NCBI GenBank assembly: GCA_023053685.1
Contig: JALIGW010000002.1
Span: forward strand, 253,805,239-253,869,238
Length of the DNA stretch: 64,000 bases
Source of the DNA: Diadophis punctatus similis
Taxonomy: Eukaryota; Chordata; Lepidosauria; Squamata; Dipsadidae
Direction: 5' to 3'
Made by a program: the position numbers and the translations under genes. The notes below the pieces were generated by a model. That model had not been told where the DNA came from. It saw only the letters and a program-made list of their open reading frames with translations, and searched no databases. Shown in pieces: positions 1 to 10,211 of the stretch. Within the stretch, counting starts at the first letter, position 1; every line of letters begins with the position of its first letter.

Positions 1-202
1 TCACATAGGATAGGCAGGCATTCAAACTTCACCCTGTGAAGCAAGTAAGAATAGCTTGAATGAAAACAGTATCCAAGAAGGGATCCAAAATATTTTTCAT
101 CTTGAGAATCCAAAAATATCCTTGGTGGAAAAATCCCACAATATGCATATTGTAGGGAAAAGCAGATTGCAGAGCACAGCCGATAATGCATGAGAGGATA
201 CA
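1..202 (+). other. 5' part of the ZNF gene 1 finger exon
   Basis: This leader immediately precedes the first finger ORF and is nearly identical to 13371-13571, 23911-24113, 39652-39855 and 54927-55129. The window opens inside the unit, so exon 1 and most of the upstream exon of this gene are missing. An in-frame TGA lies 12 bases before the ATG at 203, which fixes that ATG as the first usable start in this exon unless splicing occurs inside the leader. Confidence 0.6.
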
Positions 203-1732
203 ATGGAGCAAAGCCCACCCACTGCCCATTTCCTAGCTTTAGGAAATGTGATACACAAGAGGACTCACGTGGGGGAGAAACCATACGAGTGTCCAGACTA
301 TGGCCAAAGTTTCAGTCAAAATTCCAGCCTGGTAATACATCAGAGAACACACACAGGAGAAAGACCATATGAGTGTTCAGAGTGTGGGAAAAGTTTCATT
401 CAGAATTCCCACCTAGTGATGCATAAGAGGACTCACACAGGAGAGAAACCATTTGAGTGCCCAGTCTGTGGCAAAAGTTTCAGTCATAATTCCAGTCTGG
501 TGACACACCAGAGGAGTCACACAGGAGAGAAACCATATGAATGTCCAGATTGTGGGAAAAGTTATATTTACAATTCTGACCTGGTAATACATCAGAGAAC
601 ACACACAGGAGAAAGACCATATGAGTGTTCAGAGTGTGGAAAAAGTTTCATTCAGAATTCCGACCTAGTGATTCATAAGAGGACTCACACAGGGGAGAAA
701 CTGTATGAGTGTCCTGATTGTGGGAAATGTTTTTGTTGGAATTATGCGCTGGTATTACATCAGAGGACTCACACAGGAGAAAAACCATATGAGTGTCCAG
801 ATTGTGGGAAATGTTTCAGTCTGAGTTCTCGCCTGGTGAGACACCAGATGACTCACACAGGGGAGAAACCGTATGAATGTCCTGATTGTGGGAAATGTTT
901 TAGTCAGAATTATGCGATGGTATTACACCAGAGGACTCATACTGGGGAGAAACCCTTTGAGTGTCCTGATTGTGGGAAAGGTTTCAGTGATAATTCCGAG
1001 CTCGTGATACACCAAAGGACTCACACAGGGGAGAAACCATATGAGTGTCCAGATTGTGGGAAATGTTTCATTCGGAGTTCCCACCTGGTGAGACACCAGA
1101 GGACTCACACAGGGGAGAAACCACATGAGTGTCCAGATTGTGGGAAATGTTTCAGTCGGAATTCTCACCTGGTGAGACACCAGAGGACTCACACAGGGGA
1201 GAAACCGTATGAATGTCCTGATTGTGGGAAAGGTTTTATTCAGAATTCCAACCTAGTGATACATCAGAGGACTCATACTGGGGAGAAACCATATGAGTGT
1301 CCAGATTGTGGGAAAAGTTTCAGTCAGACTTCTGACCTGGTAGTACATCAAAGAACACACACAGGAGAAAGACCATATGAGTGTCCAGACTGTGGCAGAA
1401 GTTTCACTCATAATTCCAGTCTGGTGATACACCAGAGCACTCATACTGGGGAGAAACCTTATGATTGTCCGGATTGTGGGAAACGTTGCAGTCAGAATTC
1501 TAACCTTGTGGTACACCAGAGGACTCACACAGGGGAGAAACCATATGAGTGTCCAGATTGTGGGAAAGGTTTCAGTACTAGAGATAAACTTATAAATCAT
1601 GTAGGTTTACACATAGGTGAGAAACCTTTCAAGTGCCAAGAGTGCGGACGGTGCTTCTCGCAAACTTCCTACCTTGTTAAACATAAGAAAATCCACATGA
1701 CCCAAAAGATCAAGAGTAAAGAGAAAGTTTGA
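203..1732 (+). CDS. C2H2 zinc-finger protein, 17 fingers (gene 1)
   Basis: A 509-residue protein made almost entirely of tandem 28-residue C2H2 fingers (C-x2-C-x12-H-x3-H) joined by TGEKP-type linkers. Proteins of this design are nuclear and normally bind DNA; the target is unknown. Residues 1-27 are a short leader ending in a half finger ([12 protein letters not shown]). Seventeen finger units follow, with a basic tail KSKEKV. Finger 1 is damaged: its second zinc cysteine is tyrosine (CPDYG). Finger 15 has Cys in place of the conserved core Phe (GKRCS). The last two fingers (STRDKLINH and SQTSYLVKH) are a constant C-terminal pair found in every paralogue. No KRAB, SCAN or BTB domain is encoded in this exon. 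The start is the first ATG after an in-frame TGA 12 bases upstream. The ORF is intact and is a paralogue of the other four. Orthology to a named gene cannot be claimed. Confidence 0.93.
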   Translation: MEQSPPTAHFLALGNVIHKRTHVGEKPYECPDYGQSFSQNSSLVIHQRTHTGERPYECSECGKSFIQNSHLVMHKRTHTGEKPFECPVCGKSFSHNSSLVTHQRSHTGEKPYECPDCGKSYIYNSDLVIHQRTHTGERPYECSECGKSFIQNSDLVIHKRTHTGEKLYECPDCGKCFCWNYALVLHQRTHTGEKPYECPDCGKCFSLSSRLVRHQMTHTGEKPYECPDCGKCFSQNYAMVLHQRTHTGEKPFECPDCGKGFSDNSELVIHQRTHTGEKPYECPDCGKCFIRSSHLVRHQRTHTGEKPHECPDCGKCFSRNSHLVRHQRTHTGEKPYECPDCGKGFIQNSNLVIHQRTHTGEKPYECPDCGKSFSQTSDLVVHQRTHTGERPYECPDCGRSFTHNSSLVIHQSTHTGEKPYDCPDCGKRCSQNSNLVVHQRTHTGEKPYECPDCGKGFSTRDKLINHVGLHIGEKPFKCQECGRCFSQTSYLVKHKKIHMTQKIKSKEKV

Positions 1733-2495
1733 ATTTCTTTTCTGGTCTGCCTTTGCAAGTGAGAAATTAAGTATTTAATTTCTGGCCTGATTCTGTTTAG
1801 CCAAACCTGTCTCAGTATTAGGCATGAAGGGGGAGAGAAAAGAAACGAAAATGGATAATGTTAGCTTGATCAAGGTTAACTACTTGTGTGTTGCTATCAG
1901 GAAAAGGTAGTGGATATTTCCTTTTGCAAAAATAGCATAATTGCTGCCAAAAGGCACTTTGGAATGTTTTTTGCACATTGAACAACATAAATAATAGAAA
2001 AGCAACACATAGGTTTTTTGGAAATCTGCTTCACATCCTGAAAAAAATATATTGGAAGATAGGAACACTATGATTTACTTAACCAATTTTAGCTCCGCAA
2101 ATACGAGGTGATGGGAGAAGAGAAGTTAAGAGGGTTCAGAGTTTATCTTTCCTAACATTTTCGGAAATTCAGGACAAGAATAATCCCTGTTCAGATTGTG
2201 AACATTGAAGCACAGAATCGAAAACATTTGACGGACGTTTGGGGCAGTGAGAAGAGCACAAAAATTCACATGTAAAGTTTGTTGAACTTGATATGCAAAT
2301 AACTGTGTCAATATTATAGAGAAAGTGGGGTGGTGGTTTTTTAGCATAGGATCTTCAAGTTTATGAGCAACTCCTGCTGTGATCTCCTTTTCTTGAACAT
2401 GCCTCTTGTTACCTTTTGAAGGTTGATGTTGTGATAGGACTGTCAAGATGCTAAACATTTTGCTGAATTTGGAAGATATCAAAGAATTTACTTTT
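1733..2495 (+). other. Conserved downstream block of gene 1 (probable 3' UTR)
   Basis: No plausible gene. This stretch is repeated after every intact finger ORF (15012, 26316, 41302, 57416) with only scattered differences, so it was duplicated with the gene. No clear AATAAA was seen close to the stop codon, so the transcript end is not resolved. Short ORFs on the - strand here are not conserved in frame. Confidence 0.5.
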
Positions 2496-2502
2496 AGATT
2501 AC

Positions 2503-3008
2503 ATTAGATTAACAAGAGTTGGAAGGACCTTGTAGGTCATCTAGTCCAACCACCCTCCCAAGCAGGAGACCCTACACCATTTTTGACAAATGGCAGTCCA
2601 ATCTCTTCTTGAAAGTCTCCAGTGATGGAGCTCTCACAACTTACAAAGACAAGCTGTTCCACCGGTTGATTGCTCTCACTGTCAGAAAATGTCTCCTTAT
2701 TTCCAGATTGAATGTCTCCTTGTTCAGTTTCCATCTATTATTCCTTGTCTGGCGTTCAGGTCCTTTGGAAAATAGCTTGACCCCCCTCCTCTCTATGGCA
2801 GATCCTCAAATATTGGAACACTGCTATCATGTCTCCCCTGGTCCTTCTCTTCACTAGACTAGCCATGCCCAGTTCCTGTAACTGTTCTTCATATGTTTTC
2901 GTCTCCAGTCCCCTGATCATCCTCGTTGCTTTCCTCTGCACTTTTTCTAAAGTCTCAACATCTTTTTTATAGTGTGGTGAGCAAAACTGGACGCAGTATT
3001 CTAGGTGT
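2503..3008 (-). mobile_element. CR1 LINE 3' fragment
   Basis: Starts with the CR1 3' end signature (GTTGGAAGGACCTTGTAGGT, GTCATCTAGTCCAACC, AAGCAGGAGACCC), read here as the reverse complement of the element. Interrupted translations on the - strand match the end of CR1 reverse transcriptase ([32 protein letters not shown]). Strongly 5'-truncated and frame-broken. The same fragment sits at 15778, 27080 and 42064, and as a remnant at 57941, so it predates duplication of the array. Confidence 0.9.
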
Positions 3009-3220
3009 GTTCATTTCAGTAATTCAATTCATGTTATAACACAATGTTCCTGTGACTCTGGACACACAGAAAGAGCAGAGCACATGTTTCTCCAATGGCT
3101 GTATTACAGATGTTTATACCAGGCTTCTCTCTCCAGTACTGCATAAAAACTCAGGGCACACAGGACAGTTCTACAGTTTCTTCCTGCTTTCAGATAGTAG
3201 CACTGTTACTACATACTGTG
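3009..3220. other. Unassigned spacer shared by all units
   Basis: About 210 bases between the CR1 fragment and the MITE, present in most units (16283, 27591, 58016; largely deleted in unit 4). Short ORFs such as one starting MTLDTQK are partly conserved only because the DNA is duplicated; there is no sign of a gene. Confidence 0.4.
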
Positions 3221-3602
3221 CAAGTAGTCCTCAACTTACGACCACAATTGAGCCCAAAATTTAGTAGCCCACAAATTTACTAAGTGAGAAATTTGTTAAG
3301 TGAGTTTTGCACCATTTTATGACTTTTCTTTCCATATTTGGTAAGTGAATCACTGCAGTTGTTAAATTAGTAACCCGGTTGTTAAATGAATCTGGTTTCT
3401 CCATTGACTTTTGTTGTCAGAAATTTGCAAAGGTGATGACATAACCCCAAGATACTGCAACCGTCATAAATGTGAGATGGTTGTCAAGCATCTGAATGCA
3501 AATCACATGACCATGGGGATGCTGCAGTGGTCATAACTGGAAAATGGTCATAAGTCACTTTACAGTGTTTACTGTTGTAATTTTGAATGGTCACAGTAAA
3601 CA
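3221..3602 (+). mobile_element. MITE, truncated at its right end
   Basis: Begins with a terminal motif CARGTAGTCCTCAACTTACG whose reverse complement ends the related copies at 22525 and 38255 (GTCAGGGATTACCTG). The body has the characteristic repeated phrases of the family (TTGTTAAGTGAATC, CATAAATGTGAG, CACATGACCATGGGGATGC, ATGGTCATAAGTCAC). The right terminus is missing here and the sequence passes directly into the CCAAT-containing module. Superfamily not certain; both Tigger-like and hAT-like origins are possible. Confidence 0.7.
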
Positions 3603-3965
3603 GGAGCATCATGAGGTAAATCACAGAACAGCACAGAAAACCCACAGAAGAAAAAGGCGGGAAAACAGGGAAACTTCCCCTCCACACTCACAGCAACCAA
3701 TTGCAGCGCAGATTGCCTCACGCAGGAGCCACCAATCAACCACAACTCTTGTGTTCTGGCTCACTGCACAGCCCCACTCCTCCAGCTACTACATTTAAAT
3801 ACTTGTAACAGTTTCATTTAGTTTTCTGTTTTTATATATACTGTCTTTTATGTCTTTGCTTTTTAGTATACTGTAATTATTATTATTACACTTTGATGTC
3901 TGTAACTGAATACACCCCACGTTCATTATGCTAGTCTTTGTAATAAAGATTTTAAACCTTAAAAT
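3603..3965 (+). promoter_or_regulatory. CCAAT/TATA/AATAAA module downstream of the ZNF gene (LTR- or promoter-like)
   Basis: Contains CCAATTGCAG and CCACCAATCAACC (two CCAAT boxes), then about 70 bases later ATTTAAATAC (TATA-like), then TTGTAATAAAG (polyadenylation signal) about 150 bases further. That order is what an LTR U3-R-U5 or a small promoter-terminator cassette shows. The module recurs at 16883, 28177, 42961 (split by an L2) and 58607. No paired LTR, primer-binding site or retroviral gene was seen, so the LTR reading is inference. Confidence 0.4.
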
Positions 3966-6900
3966 AATCAAATTCTATTTAATTCATGTCTGAGTGTATT
4001 TAATTCTCACACACTGAAACTGATAGAAAGAAATAGTGGAATTCCCAACAAATAACTGCTTTTCAGCAGAACAAATAGATTAATTAAACCCCATAAAACC
4101 TACAAACACTATCATTTGTCCAGCCGTACTTTATTTATCTACAATTTCCTTCTTATCCACATTTTTGCGTTGTTAAAACATTTTTTGTACAATATTTCCC
4201 TCTTCAATTTTTCATTTTCTTTTATACATATTATACATATTATTCATAAATCAATTTTATCAGTCATATTAATGTACTCTTATTTCTATGATTCCTTCTA
4301 TATCCTTTCAATTTTACATTTCTTTTTTTCTCTAGCTTTTTACTCCAATATCATCTTTCAATTTATTCTCTTATCTTTTAGCCCTCTTTTCTAGCCACTC
4401 GTACCCTTTTCCCCATATTTTATAGTTTTCAGTTTATCACTTTATAATCTTTTCCCATTTCCATAATTACATTAAAGTCACCAATCAAACATGTGTGTTC
4501 ATATTCCAATTCCCTTATTACGTTATGTATCTTTCTATAAAATTCCCTTTAATTGTCATTTGGGTGCGTATATTGAGACCAATAATATTTTCTTTTGTTC
4601 TGTTTATAATTTCAATCAATAAGATCCTTCCCTCCTCGTCCGTATACATTTGTTTTGATTTTAATCTTTTTTTTAATTATTATAAACTGCTATTCCTCCT
4701 TTTTTTTCTTTTGTTAAAGCTACATATAATTGACCTAATCTTGAATGCTCTAATAATTTACTTTGATGTTTCATAATATGTACCTCCTGCAAATTTGTAA
4801 TATCCATATCCAATCTTTACAACTTTGTAAATACCTACTTTCTTTTGATTGGTGAATTTAACCCATTTATATTTTTATTTTATATTTATTTAATTATATT
4901 TATTAAAACCATTTTTATCTCTTCCTCCATTTCCTTATTAGACATTCTTAATCTCCTAGTATATCTTTTTTCTTTGTACTTTTTCTCTTGTTCCTTTTAC
5001 TATTCGTTCTTTTTCCTGTTCTCTCCTTTCTTCTTGTTCTCCCTCTTTCTCTTCTTCTTGGCACTCCTCCTAACTCCTATTTTCAGATTCTTCCCTATAC
5101 TTTTGCTCTTCTTCAATTCCAAAGTGGTGTTCAAAAAACACTCTCGCTTTGTCTAGTGTATCTATTCTAAATTTTTTCTCTTGCGAAGTAATTAAAATAC
5201 CTTCTGGTATTAACCATCAAAACTGCACATTTTCCTTATTTAGCTGAGAGATTAGGAATTGATAATTCTTTCTTTGGTCTCTCACCGGTCTCGGGATTTG
5301 TTTTAAAATTATTATTTTTCTTCCTTTATATGATATCGTCTCCTCTTTCATTTTTTATATATTTCATCTCTTAATCCCTTCTTAGTAAAACGTATGTGTA
5401 CTCCCCTTGGTAATTTATGCCTATGTGCATAGTTCATATATACTCATCAGTTCATCAATATCGTATATCCTGTTTATCTATTTGTAACGCCACTGCCAAT
5501 ATTTCTGACATAACTTCCCCTAGCTCTTCCTCTTTATCCTCCATGATGTTTTGAAACCTTAAAAAAGGACACTTATTCTATCTCCAGAAACACAATTAAT
5601 TATAATAATAACAACAGAGTTGGAAGGGACCTTGGAGGTCTTCTAGTCCAACCCCCTGCCTAGGCAGGAAACCCTACACTACTTCAGACAAATGGTTATC
5701 CAGCATCTTCTTAAAAACTTCCAGTGTTGGAGCATTCACAACTTCTGGAGGCAAGCTGTTCCACGGATTAATTGTTCCAACTGTCAGGAAATATCTCCTT
5801 AGTTCTAAGTTGCTTCTCTCCTTGTTTAGTTTCCACCCATTACTTCTTTTCTACCTTCAGGTGCTTTGGAGAATAGTTTGACTTCCTCTTCTTTGTGGCA
5901 ACCCCTGAGATATTGGAACACTGCTATCATGTCTCCCCTGATCCTTCTTTTCATTAAACTAGACATACCCACTTCCTGCAACTGTTCTTCATATGTTTTA
6001 GCCTCCAGTCCCCTAATCATTTTTGTTGCTCTTCTCTGCACTCTTTCCAGAGTCTCAACATCCTTTTTACATCGTGGCGACCAAAACTGAATGCAGTATT
6101 CCAAGTGTGGCCTTACCAAGGCTTTATAAAGTGGTATTAACACTTCGCGTGATTCTTGATTCTATCCCTCTGTTTATGCAGCCTAGAACTGTGTTGGCTT
6201 TTTTGGCAGCTGCTGCACACTGGTGGCTCATATTTAAATGGTTGTCCACTAGGACTCCAATATCCCTCTCACAGTTACTACTGTTGAGCAAGGTACCACA
6301 TATACTGTACCTGTGCATTTTGTTTTTCTTGCCTAAATGTAGAACCTTACTTTTTTCACCATTGAATTTTCATTTTTTTTGATAGCGCCCAATGTTATAA
6401 TTGGGCACTATCAAACATTATAATTGGGCGTGTTATAATTGTTCTAACTCTCTGTTAATTGTCATATATTTTGTTCCATTGACTCCATTTTTTTATCTAT
6501 TTGCTCTATTTTGGTCTCCACTTTTTTGATTTTCTGCTCATTTTAAAGAATATTTTGCTGTATATTTCCTATTTTGTCGTCCATATTTTTAATGTCTCCT
6601 TTCATTTCACTTATATTACTTTTTAGCTCTTCATGGTTTTTTTTTTGTCTCCTCATGGTTATTAGCAATGGACTCTTGTGTTCTAGTCATTGCCTCCTGT
6701 ATCATTTGTAGTGTGGCCTGAATACTCTGCATGTTAAATGCTGAACCGGCTTTCTCCATTCCAAGCATACTTTCTATAGAGCGTTGTTGTGTTGATGAGG
6801 ATGGGATTGATGTGGGATTTTGAACAGGCTTCTTACCTAACTTAGTTATTGTTGTAGTGCTTGTCATTTTTCCTACTCTAAGTATATTATTCAAAAATGA

Positions 6901-7310
6901 CATACAGTATCTTAACTATTAACTTTATGTCTATAATAGTCTTGTTAACACAAGTATAAATACCCATATAAATACATCTATTAATTTACTAATCTCAAAA
7001 TATGTATATTATATTACAGTTCTATATTTCTTTTTCTTTTTTACTTACAATATAACATATACGATATTCTAGGAACAACTATCAGTATAAATATCTTAAA
7101 TATATAAGATTAAATTCCCTTATATTTATAAATATATATCCCTTTATATAATTTATACCCTCATATTACTCAAAAATTAATATATATCCTAAAATATATA
7201 TATATATATCTACCTATCAAGTTTTCAATCAAGAATAAATCAACTATATCATTATAATTCCATACATATAAATTCTATCTATTTCTTAATATAATTATCC
7301 ATGACGGAAC
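3966..7310 (-). mobile_element. L1-type LINE remnant (ORF1 and start of ORF2)
   Basis: Read on the - strand. The 5' part encodes an L1 ORF1-like N-terminus (6903 down to 6631: starts MSFLNNILRVGKMTSTTT, Gln/Met-rich, coiled-coil prone). After the CR1 interruption, the C-terminal domain follows around 5340-5100, with the motif KLPREVHIRFTKK clearest in the copy at 29216. Further left (about 4870-4480) the degraded phrases SKLLEHSRLGQLYVAL and MYTDEEGRILLIEIINRTKE resemble the start of L1 ORF2 endonuclease. Many stops and frameshifts; no reverse transcriptase is present, so the element is 3'-truncated or rearranged, which is unusual for L1. The leftmost 150-900 bases are AT-rich and only tentatively included. 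Confidence 0.65.
5605..6381 (-). mobile_element. CR1 fragment nested in the L1 remnant
   Basis: CR1 3' end signature at 5614-5680 and - strand translations of the reverse transcriptase C-terminus in two frames ([35 protein letters not shown]). A frameshift separates the two pieces. The paralogous L1 at 29379-29400 runs straight through the insertion point (AATTAATTGTTCTAAC), giving an empty site. A short inverted repeat (GATAGCGCCCAAT ... ATTGGGCACTATC) lies at the 5' junction, 6382-6413. Confidence 0.88.
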
Positions 7311-8018
7311 GTAAAAACAGCTCCGCTCCCCCCATTCCTGGGGAGGCTGTAAATTAGAGGTAAATGAATCTTGTTTCCCCATGGCTGCTAACTCTTAAAA
7401 GAAAATAAAACCCGAAGTATAAATTCTAATAAACACTTTTATTATAAAAGTACAAATATATTTGACTACATCGTACCGGACAGAAAAATATGTCAGCCGG
7501 ACAAAGGAAAAAAAGTAAGAGAACAATGGAAGAATAATGACATGCGCAGTAGCTCATAAATCACAAGGCATAAATCACAAGACACTTGGAGATAAGACTT
7601 TTCTGGCTACCGTAGTATTCAGAGTAGAGGCTCAGCTCAGCTGGCAAATACAAAAAACGCAGTGACAATCCAGTTCTTCTGTAATATTCTGTAATACTTG
7701 TTTTACAGCTGTGTTTCGAAGTACTCTTTTCAAATTTGGATACTGTCCTCTTTGTAAACAACTTACTAGTCTATGTGGACAGATTACTTATCTAGAATCT
7801 CTAATCTGTGCTCTGCAAGCAGAAATTAGGTGCCAAATTCAGCCAATCCACTCTAATGAGCTGCCGCACTATCAGCCCCCTCTACCACAAAGATCCTGCA
7901 GCAGAAGGGCAGTATGGACAACTGTGGGATCTGGCAGGGTGAGAGCTGTGAACCATAAACACAAAGCTTTTACTGTGTCCCAGCATAACAGATATAGTGC
8001 CCTTGCTGATCTTAATAG
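7311..8018. other. Unassigned non-coding stretch, shared with 30220-30940
   Basis: No gene found. The segment is almost identical to the copy in unit 3, so it belongs to the duplicated backbone. It includes a possible polyadenylation-type stretch (AAAATAAAACC, CTAATAAACAC) and could be L1 5' UTR or an old LTR; neither could be shown. Confidence 0.35.
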
Positions 8019-8446
8019 GTTACCTTCGGGACCGTATTCTGCCTCATACTTCCCTTCGACCGGTTAGGGCCCACAGAGTGGGCCTCCTCCAGGTCCCGTC
8101 AGCCAAACAATGCCGGCTGGCGGGCCCTAGGGGGAGGGCCTTCTCTGTGGGGGCCCCCGTGCTCTGGAACCAACTTCCCCCAGAGACCCGAACCATCTCC
8201 ACCCTTCTGACCTTCCGAAAAGCTGTTAAGACATGGCTCTTCCTGCAGGCGGGGGGGGGGTGGAGACTAGTTCCATCTGAGCTCTACCCTGGTATGTTTG
8301 ATGGTAATTATTTTTTAACTTTTTAAATGTTTTAATTGTTTTTAACTGTGGTTTATTATTTGGTGTTCTTATACAATGCTGTATGCCACCCTGAGTCCCT
8401 CGGGAGCAGGGCGGCATAGAAGAACCAATAAATAAATAAATAAATA
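8019..8446 (+). mobile_element. L2-clade LINE 3' fragment
   Basis: Translation gives the last part of an L2 reverse transcriptase (GYLRDRILPHTSLRPVRAHR, PVLWNQLPPETRTI), followed by the family's 3' UTR (GTATGCCACCCTGAGTCC) and an (AATA)n tail. Severe 5' truncation. The copy of this locus at 30931-30950 lacks it (CTTAATAGGGACACTAAAG), so insertion occurred in one unit after duplication, or was lost from the other. Confidence 0.92.
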
Positions 8447-8765
8447 GGGACACTAAAGCGACAGGTCAAGGCAGGGGTGAAATGCTCCCGGTTCGGGTGG
8501 GCCGGTCAGTTGTCATAGAGCCGGTAGCGATCGCAGGGCGAGGCGTCTCCCACCCGCCCGTACACAAGCCATTTGGGTTCTTTTACCCTCTGCGCATGTG
8601 CAGAACACTTTGCGCATGCACAGAGGGTAAAGGAATCCAAAGGGCGGTGTCCGGGCGGGTGGGGGAAGCCTCGCGCTGCGATCGCTACCGGCTCTACAAC
8701 GACCGACCGGCCCACCCAAACCGGGAGCATTTCACCCCTGCCTTGACCTGTCGCTTTAGTGTCCC
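8447..8765. mobile_element. Foldback element upstream of exon 1 (unit 2)
   Basis: Nearly the whole element is one inverted repeat. It starts GGGACACTAAAGCGACAGG and ends with the complement CCTGTCGCTTTAGTGTCCC, with arms of about 155 bases. The loop region carries TGCGCATGTGCAGAACACTTTGCGCATGC, here only noted as a pair of NRF1-like motifs. GTCCCTAGTGTCCCTAG after the end may be a duplicated target. No coding capacity. Confidence 0.82.
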
Positions 8766-9300
8766 TAGTGTCCCTAGCAACGCAATTTAGAACCCCCTAC
8801 TGGCTATGGAATACTGGGATGCCAATTGAGAGGCCAAAATTATGTTCCTGAAGGGAGACAGGCGGGTAGGGGAGATTGAAATAAACCTCCTTCTTGCTCC
8901 AGGATGCGACCTAAGAAGTGCTTTATGCTATGAAATACTATGCCACCTTGAGTTCCGGAAGGAAAAAAACTAAAACATCAAGATAACTTGGGGTTGTTTC
9001 ATTCAGATTCCTGCATGCAGCAGAGATTAGAGCCAATAGCTGGGGTCTTCTGAATCTAGTTAGGCCAGCAACTCCATCGTCTCTCCCCCCCCTCCCCCCC
9101 CACACACAAACGATGCTTTCCCTTGGTTTAGTTCTTGCTTCAGTTGCAGTTGGTATGAGTGCATCGATGTCGCGTATAGTAATCAAACAAAAATCTTGCA
9201 AACGACAGAAGACTGTAATTCATGCCGTGTCGCTAGATGGCGCGCGCTCTATTAAACACCCGGCGACTAGAAAGCGGGTCAATAGAGTAGAGCGGCATCG
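8766..9300 (+). promoter_or_regulatory. Promoter-proximal block of gene 2
   Basis: About 500 bases directly before exon 1, conserved at 18720, 34451 and 48919. It becomes CpG-rich near its end and contains GTCGCTAGATGGCGCGCG (9229-9246), which resembles a CTCF core. No TATA box was seen close to exon 1. Promoter function is inferred from position and conservation. Confidence 0.5.
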
Positions 9301-9504
9301 ATGGTGGCTGAGTTCACTCATCCAACCGGAGGGGGAGCGACGGAGCCTGAAGGGGTTGAAACAATAGAGGAGTGGATTTCTAGAGAGGATGTGGAGAAGA
9401 GGGGAAGGACAGAGGAATCTCCTCTTCCGGCTGACCCATCGGAGGACGGTGTCGTGGAGGGCGCCTCTCCTGCTCTTCCCAGGACTTCAGCAGCTGGAAG
9501 GTGA
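9301..9504 (+). other. Candidate exon 1 of gene 2 with a conserved 67-codon ORF
   Basis: An acidic 67-residue ORF (starts MVAEFTHPTG, contains EDVEKRGRTEESPLPADPSE, ends TSAAGR). The final Arg codon and the TGA overlap a consensus splice donor, GGAAG|GTGAGTTGGG, so the exon would end in phase 2 at about 9500. All four copies keep the frame open despite several substitutions. However, when spliced to any acceptor seen near 13031-13083, the frame soon meets a stop, so it does not join the finger ORF. It may therefore be an upstream ORF or a 5' UTR exon rather than the protein's N-terminus. Not recognised as any domain. Confidence 0.5.
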
Positions 9505-10211
9505 GTTGGGGACAGGTCGGAGGAGAAGCCGGTGCAAGGTGGGCTGTTTGGTTTCCTCCACGATGCAGAAGCAGAGAAGAAACCAGGCTGAAACATGTCA
9601 GGTGCTGCTTCATGTTCCTTCCCTCCCCAGACTTTGTTCCAGTGGTGCTGGTCGTTATGAAAGTGGTCCCTGCAATTTTCTGTTTGTTGGGGGATTTAAA
9701 AAAAGTCTCCTTCAGTTTATAGTGGACTCTTTGATTTTATGGATGTGTTCTTTTCTTGGAAACTGGGGAGTTTCATGCACAAAAGCGGGGATTATATCTT
9801 GCAGATGCTTTGGGTACCATGCATCAATTGAAGCCCCTCATCTGTTGAAGCTTTCCCATCCTCTAAAATTAGACCCAAACATTTAAGTGTACCCACTTCT
9901 CAGACATTTTGGAGGCTGAAATACACATGGACTTTTACCAGACATATATTCGTAGGCGTATCTCTATTTGTCTCTAGCCTCGACATTTCCTGATATATTT
10001 GAAAATAACCAACTTGCTATTGAAAAATTTCGATTTAACTGAAGTCCAGAAGAGAATTTAATGTTTGTGTGGATATTTCAACTTAGATCTCACTAATTTT
10101 TTTATTTGTCAAGTGAATCATAATTAAGATTACAAGTTAATTTAGCATTTTGGCATGTATATATTTTTCCATTATAATGTATGTTTTTTCCTTCTTGATG
10201 TTTTCACATCA
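9505..10211 (+). other. Intron 1 of gene 2, conserved 5' part
   Basis: Follows the exon 1 donor and is shared with 19406, 35138 and 49648. No gene seen. A 40-base piece at its end (about 10173-10211, TAATGTATGTTTTTTCC) recurs on the far side of the transposon cluster at about 12987-13026. Confidence 0.55.

Noticed and set aside
413..1600. Long - strand ORFs across the finger genes (phrases such as [20 protein letters not shown])
   Set aside because: They are antisense readings of the 84-base finger repeat, recur wherever fingers occur, and have no independent start, conservation or domain.
4116..5170. Phe/Ile/Leu-rich + strand ORFs resembling membrane proteins
   Set aside because: AT-rich antisense of the L1 remnant; they are broken in the paralogous copies.
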